Positions 45,070 through 53,852 of a stretch of DNA of 64,000 nt are shown here, one piece after another. A program made the position numbers and the translations under genes. The stretch's first letter is position 1; each line of letters begins with the position of its first letter. The notes beneath the pieces were generated by a model. It had not been told where the DNA came from, ran no database searches, and was given only the letters and a program-made list of their open reading frames with translations. Location: the NCBI GenBank assembly GCA_900450455.1, contig UGGN01000001.1, positions 124,001-188,000 on the forward strand, given 5' to 3'. The stretch comes from [Eubacterium] infirmum. GTDB taxonomy: Bacteria > Bacillota > Clostridia > Peptostreptococcales > Anaerovoracaceae.

Positions 45070-45591
45070 GTGAAAAAAGGATATATTCAGGTATACACCG
45101 GAAACGGCAAGGGAAAGACTACGGCGGCCATCGGGCTTGCTATTAGGGCTGCGGGAGCAGGTCTTAGGGTTTACATTGGTCAGTTTATTAAGAGTATAGA
45201 ATATAGTGAAATTAAGCTCATAAAGGAACGCTTTCCTGAAATCACGGTTGAGCTCTACGGCATTGACGGTTGTATGATGAGCGGTGTGCCGAGCGAAAAT
45301 GACTATAGGAGTGCTGAGGATGGGCTCAGGAGGGCGAGGGAGGCTCTCCGCGGTGGCAGCTACGATCTTGTGATTTTGGATGAGATTACGATTTGCTGCT
45401 ATTTTAAACTTCTGGCTGAGGATGAGGTTTTGGCTTTGATGGAAGCGAAGCCTGAAGGTATGGAGCTCGTTTTGACGGGAAGGTATGCACCTGATTATAT
45501 GATTGAAAGGGCGGATCTCGTTTCTGAGATTCAGGAGACAAGGCACTATTACTCTAGCGGTGTAAAGGCTCGCGACGGTATAGAGCGGTAG
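45070..45591 (+). CDS. cobO: Cob(I)yrinic acid a,c-diamide adenosyltransferase
   Basis: A 173-residue CobO/BtuR-family enzyme with the P-loop TGNGKGKTTAAIG near residue 10 and VILDEIT near 110. It transfers the adenosyl group of ATP to Co(I) corrinoids, making adenosylcobalamin forms. The start is GTG 45070 with AGAGG upstream. It has no adjacent riboswitch. It stands between tRNA-Arg and the DUF4143 ATPase, apart from the other corrinoid genes 2 kb downstream. Confidence 0.93.
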   Translation: MKKGYIQVYTGNGKGKTTAAIGLAIRAAGAGLRVYIGQFIKSIEYSEIKLIKERFPEITVELYGIDGCMMSGVPSENDYRSAEDGLRRAREALRGGSYDLVILDEITICCYFKLLAEDEVLALMEAKPEGMELVLTGRYAPDYMIERADLVSEIQETRHYYSSGVKARDGIER

Positions 45592-45656
45592 TTAATAAAA
45601 TGGAGTTATTTATGATTTGATATAGATATTCGTATAACTCATAGAACAAGTTAAGG

Positions 45657-45725
45657 GAAAAACACCGAATAGAACTTGCGAAAATTGCCGAATAAAATTA
45701 GAGAAAAACACCGAATAGACATACA
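45657..45725. repeat. Three 23-bp tandem repeats
   Basis: Units start at 45657, 45680 and 45703. The first and third share 17 identical bases (GAAAAACACCGAATAGA); the middle is degenerate (GAAAATTGCCGAATAAA). They lie immediately upstream of the DUF4143 ATPase gene. Confidence 0.85.
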
Positions 45726-45738
45726 ATATTATTGTATG
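45720..45738 (+). promoter_or_regulatory. Perfect inverted repeat at ribosome binding site
   Basis: CATACAAT (45720-45727) and ATTGTATG (45731-45738) form an 8-bp stem that ends at the first G of the GGAGGTG site of the ATPase gene. It may modulate translation or bind a protein. Confidence 0.5.
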
Positions 45739-45751
45739 GAGGTGTTAAGAT

Positions 45752-47029
45752 ATGCTAAAACCGAAAGAGTATAAGCCTAGATTGATAGAAAAGCATTTGG
45801 ATGAATATCTGAATAGCTTTGGCGCTGTATGTATTGAAGGACCTAAATACTGTGGAAAGACATGGACGGCTAGAAGCAGAGCAAAGAGTGCCGCATTTAT
45901 AGGGGATCCACAAAATAATTTTCAAATGAGAACTATGGCACAGTTGAGCCCGGACCTTGTTCTTAAGGGTGAGGTCCCTCAGCTTATAGATGAATGGCAA
46001 GAAGTACCGCCTTTATGGGATGCTGTGAGATTTGAAGTCGATATTAATGGTGGTAAAGGTAAATATATACTTACCGGATCGACTGCTCCTAATCATAGAG
46101 GAGTAATGCATAGTGGAACAGGTCGAATAAGTAAAGTAAAAATGAATACAATGTCTCTTTATGAGACTGGAGATTCATCAGGGCTTATATCTCTTAAAGA
46201 ACTGTTTGACGGAGATATAGAACCGAAAATAACAGGTGATATACGTGTAGAAGAGCTTATATATTATTCTGTGCGTGGAGGCTGGCCGGAAAATATCTCA
46301 GTATCTGCTGACCATGCGGAAAATCTAGCAAAAGAATACCTTAAGACCGTTATAGATGACGATATGTTCAAGGTGGATGGGGTTAGAAGAGATATAAATA
46401 AAGTATGGTCTCTTGTACATTCACTTGGCAGGAATGAAAGTACAATCGTAAAGAATAGCACAATTATAAAAGATATTGCGGAGAAAGAGGGATTAAGTAT
46501 TGATTCTGACACGGTAACAGAATATCTAAATATATTTAGACGACTTTTTATTATTGATAATCAAGCATCATTCAGCACAGAGCTTCGGTCAAAAAGAAGG
46601 ATTTTGAAATCTGCAAAGAGGCATTTTGTCGATCCTTCTCTTGCTGTAGCAGCAATAGGTGCCACAAAAGAGATGCTGCTGAATGACCTAAATACATTTG
46701 GTTTTATCTTTGAAAGCTTATGCGAGCATGACCTAAAAATATATGCAGAATATTACGGAGGCAAGCTTTTTCATTACAGGGATGATAAAGCTAAGGAAGT
46801 TGATGCAATAATAGAGTTTCAAGATGGAAGGTATGGAGCTTTTGAGATAAAGTTAGGTGTAAATCAAATAGATAAAGCTGCAGAGGAACTATTAAGCTTT
46901 AAAAAAATGATGGAACATAACGGAGACTCTGTACCTAAAGTGCTATGTGTTATATCCGGAATGAGCAACATGGCATATAAAAGAGAGGATGACGTTATTG
47001 TTGTACCAATTACAGCACTAAGACCATAG
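45752..47029 (+). CDS. ATP-binding protein, AAA_14/DUF4143 family
   Basis: A 425-residue protein with an N-terminal AAA-type ATPase (GPKYCGKTWTA as P-loop near residue 32; LIDEWQEVP as Walker B near 77; TGST sensor near 108) and a C-terminal DUF4143 domain, which has a PD-(D/E)xK-like fold in related proteins (EVDAIIEFQDGRYGAFEIK near 345). The family is common in accessory DNA and its function is unknown. GGAGGTG precedes ATG 45752. It interrupts the corrinoid cluster, has repeats in its leader and no partner gene, which suggests a separately acquired unit. Confidence 0.87.
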   Translation: MLKPKEYKPRLIEKHLDEYLNSFGAVCIEGPKYCGKTWTARSRAKSAAFIGDPQNNFQMRTMAQLSPDLVLKGEVPQLIDEWQEVPPLWDAVRFEVDINGGKGKYILTGSTAPNHRGVMHSGTGRISKVKMNTMSLYETGDSSGLISLKELFDGDIEPKITGDIRVEELIYYSVRGGWPENISVSADHAENLAKEYLKTVIDDDMFKVDGVRRDINKVWSLVHSLGRNESTIVKNSTIIKDIAEKEGLSIDSDTVTEYLNIFRRLFIIDNQASFSTELRSKRRILKSAKRHFVDPSLAVAAIGATKEMLLNDLNTFGFIFESLCEHDLKIYAEYYGGKLFHYRDDKAKEVDAIIEFQDGRYGAFEIKLGVNQIDKAAEELLSFKKMMEHNGDSVPKVLCVISGMSNMAYKREDDVIVVPITALRP

Positions 47030-47120
47030 TATCTATTTTGTGAATATAGAGAGTCTATCTATGTTTGTAAAATGACATTTATATAGAAATTTATAGAGAT
47101 TTAATAAAAGGGAGGTTTTT

Positions 47121-47717
47121 ATGAGTAATGCAGAGAAAACCGTTAGAAGAGGCTTTAGAACGCAGGATGTGATTTACTGCGGTCTCTTTGCTGCACTTAT
47201 GACAGTGGGAGCGCTTATAAAAATAGTGCTTCCGATTGGGGCTTTTGAGGTCACGGTATCGCTACAGGTTTTTTTCGCACTTCTTGCAGGATTTTTGTTG
47301 GGTGCAAGAAACGGATTCCTGAGCATAGTAGCATATTTGATCATAGGTCTTATTGGAGTTCCGGTATTTGCGCATGGAGGAGGTCTTGGATATCTGATTA
47401 AACCGACCTTTGGTTTCCTCATAGGCTTTGCTTTTGCAGCGCTGTTTGCAGGGCTTTTGACAAACAGAGAGAAAAAACCGAGATTTTCAAGGCTTGCAGT
47501 TGCGGCACTGGCAGGAGAGATGGCATATTATGCTTGCGGTTTGATCTACTATTTCATCATGTTTAACTTTGTTTTATCCGCAACGGGAGGGATAGGAATA
47601 GCAAAGCTGTTTAGCGTGTGGTTCTTGAGTACGGTTATCCCCGATACCGTTATCTGTATGTTGGCGGCAGTGCTCGCGTACAGATTGGTGCCGATTATGC
47701 GTAAAATGCAGGGATAG
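47121..47717 (+). CDS. bioY: BioY-family ECF transporter S component
   Basis: A 198-residue, six-segment membrane protein with the BioY signature (GLIGVPVFAHGGGLGYLIKP near residues 73-92). BioY binds biotin and works alone or with an ECF module. GGGAGG precedes ATG 47121. Unusually it lies six bases upstream of the precorrin-2 dehydrogenase gene and so appears to be first in a tetrapyrrole operon. No biotin biosynthesis or ECF A/T genes adjoin it; the ECF set at the window start has its own S component. Confidence 0.85.
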   Translation: MSNAEKTVRRGFRTQDVIYCGLFAALMTVGALIKIVLPIGAFEVTVSLQVFFALLAGFLLGARNGFLSIVAYLIIGLIGVPVFAHGGGLGYLIKPTFGFLIGFAFAALFAGLLTNREKKPRFSRLAVAALAGEMAYYACGLIYYFIMFNFVLSATGGIGIAKLFSVWFLSTVIPDTVICMLAAVLAYRLVPIMRKMQG

Positions 47718-47722
47718 CTGAC

Positions 47723-48352
47723 ATGAACAGATTTCCACTTTGTATAAATTTAGAGGATAAGAGCTTTGTTGTTGTCGGAAGCGGAAGGATTGCTATGAGA
47801 AAGCTTGCGGCAATAAGGCAATTTACGGACAAAATCAAAATCATCACAAAAGAGCCTATAAAGGAAGATTTATATGACGGTATAAAAATAGAGAGAAAGA
47901 CCTTCGATGAGGATGATTTAGAAGGTGCGGACTTTGTCATTACGGCGACGGGAAGCAGAGAGCGAGATGAGGCTATAGTGGCTTTCTGCAAGGCGAAAGG
48001 GATACCCGTAAATGCAGCAGATGACAGGGAGGAATGTGATTTCTTTCTTCCTGGGATAGTCAAAAGAGGTGAACTTGTGGTCAGCGTTTCTACGACAGGC
48101 AAAAGCCCCGCATATTCAAGATATCTAAGAGAGCAAATTGAAGATATGCTTCCCGACAACATCGAAGCCATACTTGATATTTTAGGCGATTTAAGGAAAA
48201 AATTGCCGTCAAAGGTGGATTCACAGCAGGAACGCAGCCGTATTTATAAATATGTCATGTTGATGCTTTTGAAGCTTGACGATATAAACGAAGTTGATGT
48301 AGATAAGATAATTGAAGCATATTATGATGGAAAAATTGGTTTTAGCGACTAG
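47723..48352 (+). CDS. Precorrin-2 dehydrogenase (SirC/Met8 type)
   Basis: A 209-residue enzyme with an N-terminal NAD-binding fold (FVVVGSGRIAMRKL near residue 15) and the family NAADDREECDFFLPG motif near 97. It oxidises precorrin-2 to sirohydrochlorin. It lacks the SUMT domain found in CysG, which here is supplied by the cobA-hemD fusion. Its end overlaps hemC by 29 bases. In the cobalt-early pathway its product feeds CbiK, encoded at 53853. Confidence 0.9.
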   Translation: MNRFPLCINLEDKSFVVVGSGRIAMRKLAAIRQFTDKIKIITKEPIKEDLYDGIKIERKTFDEDDLEGADFVITATGSRERDEAIVAFCKAKGIPVNAADDREECDFFLPGIVKRGELVVSVSTTGKSPAYSRYLREQIEDMLPDNIEAILDILGDLRKKLPSKVDSQQERSRIYKYVMLMLLKLDDINEVDVDKIIEAYYDGKIGFSD

Positions 48353-49208
48353 AGGCAGTAAGCTCGCCTTGGCTCAGGCAGAGCAAGTAAAAGCACTTAT
48401 TGAAGACAAGGGCGTCAAATGCGAGATACTGATTGTAAAAACAAAGGGCGACAAGGACAGAAACCGCCCGATTCAGGAGATCGGAGGCGATGGTCTTTTT
48501 GTGCGCGAAATCGAAAAAGCCTTGCTTGATAATAGGGCGGATATCGCTGTGCATTCGGCAAAGGACTTGCCTTATGAGCTCGCAGAGGGACTTTCGATTG
48601 GTGGAATACCAAAGGCGGCAGCGTGTGCAGACTGCCTTATATCGCTTAAATGCGATGCAGAGGAATCAACCGAGAGACAGGCAAGTCCGAAGGTAATAGG
48701 CACGGGAAGTCCCCGAAGGATTTGTGAGTACTCGGCAATAGACGGCAATGTGCAGTTTAAGGGTCTTAGAGGAAACATCGGTACGCGCCTTGACAAATTA
48801 AGCTCAGGAGAATACGATGCCATAATCCTTGCGAGAGCGGGACTCGACAGGCTTAATATAGACCTTAGTCGCTATGACGTTTACGAGTTTACTAGCGAGG
48901 AAATGATTCCTGCTGCATGTCAGGGAATCATAGCGATAGAGTGTCGCAGCTGTGACAGGGAGATTGCAGAACTTCTGACAAATATTTCGGATCCGGATGC
49001 GAAAAGGCGCTTTGATATTGAAAGAAGCGTGTTTTGTAGGCTCAAGGCTGATTGCAAATCGGCTCTTGGAGTCCACGCAAAGATTGACGGAGACAAGGTC
49101 ACGTTGATGGCGCTTAAGGATGATAGAAAGGTTTGTATAGAGGGGAACTTTGAGGATAGACAGGAGCTTAGTCAGATAGCTTTGGCTATACTTACGGAGG
49201 AGATTTAA
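48324..49208 (+). CDS. hemC: Hydroxymethylbilane synthase (porphobilinogen deaminase)
   Basis: A 294-residue enzyme with the N-terminal LVLATRGSKLALAQ, GLRGNIGTRLDKL in the middle, and the dipyrromethane-cofactor cysteine in DCKSALGVHA. It condenses four porphobilinogens. The start is ATG 48324 or 48327, because family members begin three to five residues before the TRGSKLA motif; an upstream TTG at 48312 is less likely. It overlaps the previous gene, and TAATG joins it to cobA-hemD. Confidence 0.94.
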   Translation: MMEKLVLATRGSKLALAQAEQVKALIEDKGVKCEILIVKTKGDKDRNRPIQEIGGDGLFVREIEKALLDNRADIAVHSAKDLPYELAEGLSIGGIPKAAACADCLISLKCDAEESTERQASPKVIGTGSPRRICEYSAIDGNVQFKGLRGNIGTRLDKLSSGEYDAIILARAGLDRLNIDLSRYDVYEFTSEEMIPAACQGIIAIECRSCDREIAELLTNISDPDAKRRFDIERSVFCRLKADCKSALGVHAKIDGDKVTLMALKDDRKVCIEGNFEDRQELSQIALAILTEEI

Positions 49209-50650
49209 TGAGAGGGAAGGTACAGCTTATAGGTGCAGGCTGTGGCAGAGGTTTAATCTCTGTTAAGGCCCTAAAGGCACTGAAAAAGGCGGATGTCCTC
49301 GTTTATGACGACCTGATAGACGATAAACTTTTGAACGAAGTCAGGGAGGAATGTAAGAGGATTTATGTTGGAAAGCGCTTTGCTAAGCACAGCAAAACCC
49401 AGACTGAGATAAATGAGATTTTGATAGATGAAGCAAAGAAGGGGCAGATGGTTGCTAGGCTCAAGGGTGGAGATAGCTTTGTGTTCGGTCGTGGTGGCGA
49501 GGAATATCTTGCGCTTGAGGCTGAGGGCATAGATTGCGAGCTTATTCCGGGGATAAGCTCATGCATAGCCGTGCCGGAGAGCATGGGAATTCCGGTTACG
49601 CACCGCGGAACAGCACAGTCTTTTACGGTTATAACGGGGCACAGCGCAAGCGACAAAACGGAAAGCTACGAGGCTCTTGCCAAGCTGAACGGGACGCTGG
49701 TGTTTCTTATGGGCATTAACTCCATAGCGGATATAAGTGAAAACCTTATCAAAAATGGGAAATCACCTAAGCTTCCGGCGGCAATAGTCTGCAGAGGCTT
49801 TTCCGGCAGAGAAAAGAGAATAGATGGATGCCTGGGCGATATTGCGGATAAGGCACATCTTGCCGAATCTCCCGGTATTTTGGTCGTAGGTGAGGTTGTC
49901 GGCTTTCACATGGAAAGCAAGGGTAAGGGACCACTTGATGGAAATCGCATAGCAATAACGGGAACCAGATCATTTACTTCGAGGCTCGCTGAGCACCTTG
50001 AGGAGCTTGGAGCCTTTGTTGAAAGTATGGTAAGCCTTGAGCTTGAACCGAATGTTAGCGAGATTCCAGGGCACTTTAGCGAATACGGATGGATTGTTTT
50101 CACTAGTGCAAATGGAATAGATATCTTCTTTGAAGAAATCAAAGCAAGAGGCATGGATATAAGGTGCCTCGGACACCTGAAATTTGCCTGCATAGGCATC
50201 GGCACAGCATCAAAACTTAAAGAGCATGGGATAATCGCTGACCTTATGCCAGAAAAGTATACGGCTGCAAAGCTAGGAGCTCTTCTTACCGAAAAGTGTG
50301 CCAACGAGAAAATCCTGATTCTTAGGGCCCTAGGTGGGTCGCCAGAGCTTAGCGAAACGCTTGAGGAAAAGGGCGTAAGCTTTGATGACAGAAAGATTTA
50401 CGACACGGTTAAGACCGGAGAAGATTTTGATATTAAGAAGTTTGAAGACTGCCACTATATAGTGTTTGCAAGTGCTGCGGGAGTCAGAGCCTTCTTTGAA
50501 AGCCATAAGCTTCCAGATGCTGAGATAATATGTATCGGTGATATTACTGCAAGAGAGCTCAAAAAGAGAACTGACAGAACTTTTTCGGTGGCTCAGGAGC
50601 ATTCCGTTTCAGGTATTGGAAAGATTCTATGTGAGCTAAATAACAAATAG
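49208..50650 (+). CDS. cobA-hemD: Uroporphyrinogen-III C-methyltransferase / uroporphyrinogen-III synthase fusion
   Basis: A 480-residue fusion. Residues 1-240 are SUMT (GAGCGRGLISVKALKALKKA at the start, VARLKGGDSFVFGRGGEE near 78-95, GIPVTHRGTAQSF). Residues 245-480 are HemD (ITGTRSFTSRLAEHLEELGA, then VFTSANGIDIFFEE). It closes hydroxymethylbilane to uroporphyrinogen III and methylates it twice to precorrin-2. Such fusions are common in Clostridia. The first base of its start is the last base of the hemC stop. Confidence 0.95.
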   Translation: MRGKVQLIGAGCGRGLISVKALKALKKADVLVYDDLIDDKLLNEVREECKRIYVGKRFAKHSKTQTEINEILIDEAKKGQMVARLKGGDSFVFGRGGEEYLALEAEGIDCELIPGISSCIAVPESMGIPVTHRGTAQSFTVITGHSASDKTESYEALAKLNGTLVFLMGINSIADISENLIKNGKSPKLPAAIVCRGFSGREKRIDGCLGDIADKAHLAESPGILVVGEVVGFHMESKGKGPLDGNRIAITGTRSFTSRLAEHLEELGAFVESMVSLELEPNVSEIPGHFSEYGWIVFTSANGIDIFFEEIKARGMDIRCLGHLKFACIGIGTASKLKEHGIIADLMPEKYTAAKLGALLTEKCANEKILILRALGGSPELSETLEEKGVSFDDRKIYDTVKTGEDFDIKKFEDCHYIVFASAAGVRAFFESHKLPDAEIICIGDITARELKKRTDRTFSVAQEHSVSGIGKILCELNNK

Positions 50651-50676
50651 ATTTTAAAAGGTGAATTGGAGGAAAA

Positions 50677-51369
50677 ATGAAGGGTATTTTATACGGAATA
50701 GGCATAGGACCTGGGGATCCGGAGCATATCACGCTAAAAGCGGTCAGGATGATGAAGGAAGTTGATGTCATTGCAGCACCTGGCACTGAAGTTAAAGAAA
50801 CTTTGGCTTATAGAATTGCGGTTCAGGCAGTGCCTGAAATCGAACAAAAGGAGATGCTTCCAATTGACATGCCGATGACCTTGGATAAAGAGGTTCTAGT
50901 CAAAGCGCATAAACATGGAGCTGAGACTATCGAAACAATCCTCAAAGAGGGCAAGAGTATCGGCTTCATAACTCTTGGAGATACAACGATTTATTCGACT
51001 TTCTCTTATCTTGAGAAAATAGTTAAAGAGCACGGTTTTGAAACTGTGTATATCAACGGAATTACCTCATTTTGCGCAGCTGCGGCAACACTTGGAATAC
51101 CGTTAACCGAGTGGCAGGAACCACTTCATGTTATTCCTGCTGTGCACCAGCTTGACGATAAGCTTGCACTCGATGGAAGCTATGTTCTAATGAAGAGTGG
51201 CAAGCAGATGCCTAGGGTTAAGGAAATCCTTAAAAAGAGCGGCCGCAAGGTAAATATGGTGGAAAACTGCGGTCTTCAAAATGAGAAAAAGTACTATAGT
51301 GCCGAGGATATTCCTGATGGCGCAGGCTATTTTTCCTTAATAATTGCAAAGGAAAATAAGGAAAAATAA
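50677..51369 (+). CDS. cbiL: Precorrin-2/cobalt-factor II C20-methyltransferase
   Basis: A 230-residue tetrapyrrole methyltransferase with GIGIGPGDPEHITLKAV at residues 7-23, LGDTTIYSTFSYL near 103 and GITSFCAAAATLGIPL near 128, which fit CbiL/CobI. With CbiK nearby it should act on cobalt-factor II. It follows cobA-hemD by 26 bases and ends in a strong hairpin, closing the bioY-to-cbiL operon. The remaining cbi genes are not in the window. Confidence 0.92.
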   Translation: MKGILYGIGIGPGDPEHITLKAVRMMKEVDVIAAPGTEVKETLAYRIAVQAVPEIEQKEMLPIDMPMTLDKEVLVKAHKHGAETIETILKEGKSIGFITLGDTTIYSTFSYLEKIVKEHGFETVYINGITSFCAAAATLGIPLTEWQEPLHVIPAVHQLDDKLALDGSYVLMKSGKQMPRVKEILKKSGRKVNMVENCGLQNEKKYYSAEDIPDGAGYFSLIIAKENKEK

Positions 51370-51401
51370 AATATAGCCGTAGTTTCACTGCGGCTATATT
51401 T
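51369..51401 (+). terminator. Terminator after cbiL
   Basis: AAATATAGCCG pairs with CGGCTATATTT (51391-51401) around a short loop. Confidence 0.75.
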
Positions 51402-51466
51402 GCAGCGGTTTTGTGTGCCTAGGCCTTTGCTTTTAACCGCGCCTGCGCCCTGAAAAGCGCTTTGCG

Positions 51467-52174
51467 TTATCTGCGCCTGCGCTTTAATAGGTGGTTCAAA
51501 ATTCCACCGACAATCATGACGATAAATGCAACAGCGAGTATCTTTTTGACTGTGTTTTGGTCCTCTGTGGTCTCAACCTGCTTAGGCTTCTCGCCGAGTA
51601 CATCTTTGCTGAGATTATGTTTTTGGATGTACTCTTCCGTTGATTTTTCAAGTAAATCGTAGTTAGGCGTTTTGAAATTTAGCGCCTTGTCAGGAAGGCT
51701 TGAGGCATCGAAAACTATATTTCTGTTATACCATTTTTGCCTTTTGATACTGAAGGCTGCGCATGGAACATCGGAGTTAAGGCTCTTTAGCGGAATCTCA
51801 AAATGTGAATGTTCTCCGTTTATGGTAACGGGTATCAGCTGGGATTCATCGGCCTTTGAGGCTTCCTCTGCGGTTCCGAGATATACGTACTTGTAGCTAC
51901 CGCTTTTGATATTTACAACTGCCTTAAGCCCACCGTCCTTTGCAGTGATCCTCGACAATTCAAGCTTGAAAAATCTCGAGCTCGATAATACCATAATATC
52001 AAAGCTACCGTCCTTTACCTCGGAAGCCGAAATCGGCGTCATGCCATACCTTAGGGCTGAAGCTGCCTCTGATGTATCGAAGGTCCCAAGGGCGAGTGAT
52101 GTGCTCGGAACAAGCAGGCAGCAGATTGCTAGTAGGTAGCACAATGTTGATTTAAACAAATTTATCTTTTTCAT
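51467..52174 (-). CDS. Secreted, membrane-anchored protein of unknown function
   Basis: A 235-residue protein with a signal peptide (about residues 1-30), one beta-rich domain (about 45-160, with KDGSFDIMVLSSSRFFKLE and a late KWYNRNIVFDASSLP), a linker, and a C-terminal helix at about 205-228 followed by KRRRR. The order is that of a surface protein anchored by its C-terminus. The beta domain recalls NEAT-like tetrapyrrole-binding folds but I cannot assign it. It is divergent from the ABC-2 exporter and close to cbiK, so corrinoid, haem or cobalt handling is plausible. A TATAAT box ends six bases before the ATG, suggesting a leaderless message. Confidence 0.78.
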   Translation of the reverse strand: MKKINLFKSTLCYLLAICCLLVPSTSLALGTFDTSEAASALRYGMTPISASEVKDGSFDIMVLSSSRFFKLELSRITAKDGGLKAVVNIKSGSYKYVYLGTAEEASKADESQLIPVTINGEHSHFEIPLKSLNSDVPCAAFSIKRQKWYNRNIVFDASSLPDKALNFKTPNYDLLEKSTEEYIQKHNLSKDVLGEKPKQVETTEDQNTVKKILAVAFIVMIVGGILNHLLKRRRR

Positions 52175-52180
52175 AGGATA

Positions 52181-52189
52181 ATTATATCA
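52181..52189 (-). promoter_or_regulatory. Extended -10 promoter, probable leaderless start
   Basis: Minus-strand TGATATAAT (TGn plus TATAAT) ends at 52181; the ATG begins at 52174, where transcription itself should start. No ribosome binding site is seen between. Confidence 0.55.
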
Positions 52190-52214
52190 TAAAAGACTTT
52201 TGGAGATGCAAAAT

Positions 52215-53057
52215 ATGATAGAACTTTGTAATCTGACAAAGCGCTTTGGCGATCATACAGCTGTAGATAATCTCAATCTCAAGATAGAGACGGGGGAATT
52301 CTTTGGCTTACTTGGACCTAACGGCGCAGGTAAAACAACAACGATCAGCATGATTTCAACAGTTCTTTTACCTAGCAATGGCAAAGTTCTCATAGATGGG
52401 GAGGTGTTGACAAGGCGTAACCTTGCACAAAAGCGCAGGCTCAGCGTAATCACGCAGGAGTACTCTATGAGGCAGGATATGACTATGGATGAGGTCATGG
52501 AATATCAGGGCAGGCTCTACTACATGCCAAAGAAACTCATTCGTCAAAAGACTGAGGAACTCCTCGAATTTACAGGTCTTCTTGAGTACAGGCACAAGAT
52601 AGTTAGGCATTTATCGGGAGGCATGAAGCGTAAGCTTATGATTTGTAGGGCTTTAATGGTTGAACCTGAGATTCTTTTGCTGGATGAACCGACTGCAGGC
52701 ATGGATGCATTTTCCAGAAGGCAGATGTGGAACCTGCTGAGAAAGATAAACAGCAACAAGATGACGATTATTTTGACGACACACTATATCGAGGAAGCGC
52801 AGTCGCTTTGCGATAGAATCGCTTTGATAAATAAGGGAAAGCTTGATACCGTTGATACGCCTCAGGCTTTGATAAACGAATTAGGAAGCTATGCGATTGA
52901 CGAGATAATTGATGAGGCGGTCGTAAGCCGCTATTTTTCGGAAAAAACCCAAGCAATCGAGTATCTGAGCCATACAGATTCAAAAACGACTATGAGGGAA
53001 ACTACGCTAGAAGATGTATTTATAGAGAGAATTGGAAGAGGCCTCGGAAGAAAGTAA
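52215..53057 (+). CDS. ABC-2 type transporter ATPase
   Basis: A 280-residue ATPase with Walker A GPNGAGKTT near residue 38, signature LSGGMKRK near 134 and Walker B ILLLDEPTAGMD. The type belongs to drug, polysaccharide or haem exporters (CcmA/NatA-like). GGAGATG lies upstream of ATG 52215; earlier in-frame codons at 52200 (TTG) and 52206 are less well placed. The permease gene follows 34 bases later and cbiK after that, so the exporter probably shares the message with the chelatase. Confidence 0.88.
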   Translation: MIELCNLTKRFGDHTAVDNLNLKIETGEFFGLLGPNGAGKTTTISMISTVLLPSNGKVLIDGEVLTRRNLAQKRRLSVITQEYSMRQDMTMDEVMEYQGRLYYMPKKLIRQKTEELLEFTGLLEYRHKIVRHLSGGMKRKLMICRALMVEPEILLLDEPTAGMDAFSRRQMWNLLRKINSNKMTIILTTHYIEEAQSLCDRIALINKGKLDTVDTPQALINELGSYAIDEIIDEAVVSRYFSEKTQAIEYLSHTDSKTTMRETTLEDVFIERIGRGLGRK

Positions 53058-53091
53058 GCTGTAAATGAACACCAAGAATATGGAGATTTAA

Positions 53092-53823
53092 ATGGGTATA
53101 GTTACCGTTCTATGGGAAAAATGGACAGAATTTAAGAGGGATTTCTATAAGATAACACTTTCAGCGATGATTTCTCCTCTTCTATATTTGATTGTCTTTG
53201 GAATGGGAATAAAGACCACATCGCATGGGGAACCCTACATCAACTTCCTCATTCCAGGTCTTGTGGCTATGTCGACCATGACGGGAAGCTTTGGCGCAGT
53301 AGCCCAGAACATGAGCGTTCAAAGGCTATACGAAAAGGCTCTCGATCAAATCATGGTCTCACCTACTCCGCTCTGGCAGTTTATAACAGGTCAAATAATA
53401 GGCGGAAGCCTGCGCGGCATATACTCTGCTGTAATGATTTTACTGCTTACCTTACCAATCAAAACGGGGCTTATTTTCAACGGTTGGTCGCTTCTGGTGA
53501 TGTTCCTAAACGGAACTGTTTTTGCAACAATAGCATTAACTCTTTCGTTTATGGCAAAGAGCTACACTGATGCACCTAGATACACATCTTTTATAATAGT
53601 GCCTATGTCATTTCTGTGTAACACCTTCTTTTCAAATGATGAAATGCCTAACGGCTTCAGGCAGTTTATCTCGGTTTTACCGCTTTCCAAGGCGAGTGAA
53701 ATGCTGAGGTCCATATCGAGAGGAGAGGGTTTTGAGCTAAGTGGAATTATCATTTTGATAATTTATTTAATCGTTTTTTCGCTTATTTCAATGAACTTTA
53801 TATATAAGAAGAAAAATCTATAG
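53092..53823 (+). CDS. ABC-2 type transporter permease
   Basis: A 243-residue membrane protein with six predicted segments and the ABC-2 layout (FLIPGLVAMSTMTGSFGAVAQ near 48-68, PLSKASEMLRS near 200). It works with the preceding ATPase. Export of a tetrapyrrole intermediate, a metal chelate or a toxic compound are all possible. Its final base is followed by the cbiK leader with AAGGAAAGG. Confidence 0.86.
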   Translation: MGIVTVLWEKWTEFKRDFYKITLSAMISPLLYLIVFGMGIKTTSHGEPYINFLIPGLVAMSTMTGSFGAVAQNMSVQRLYEKALDQIMVSPTPLWQFITGQIIGGSLRGIYSAVMILLLTLPIKTGLIFNGWSLLVMFLNGTVFATIALTLSFMAKSYTDAPRYTSFIIVPMSFLCNTFFSNDEMPNGFRQFISVLPLSKASEMLRSISRGEGFELSGIIILIIYLIVFSLISMNFIYKKKNL

Positions 53824-53852
53824 TGGGCATTGCCCTAAGGAAAGGAAACGAT

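Noticed and set aside
44935..45546. Minus-strand open frame of 203 codons
   Set aside because: Lies antisense to cobO, which has a clear P-loop and family motifs.
45657..45725. CRISPR array
   Set aside because: Only three 23-bp head-to-tail units with no spacers and a degenerate middle unit; no cas genes.
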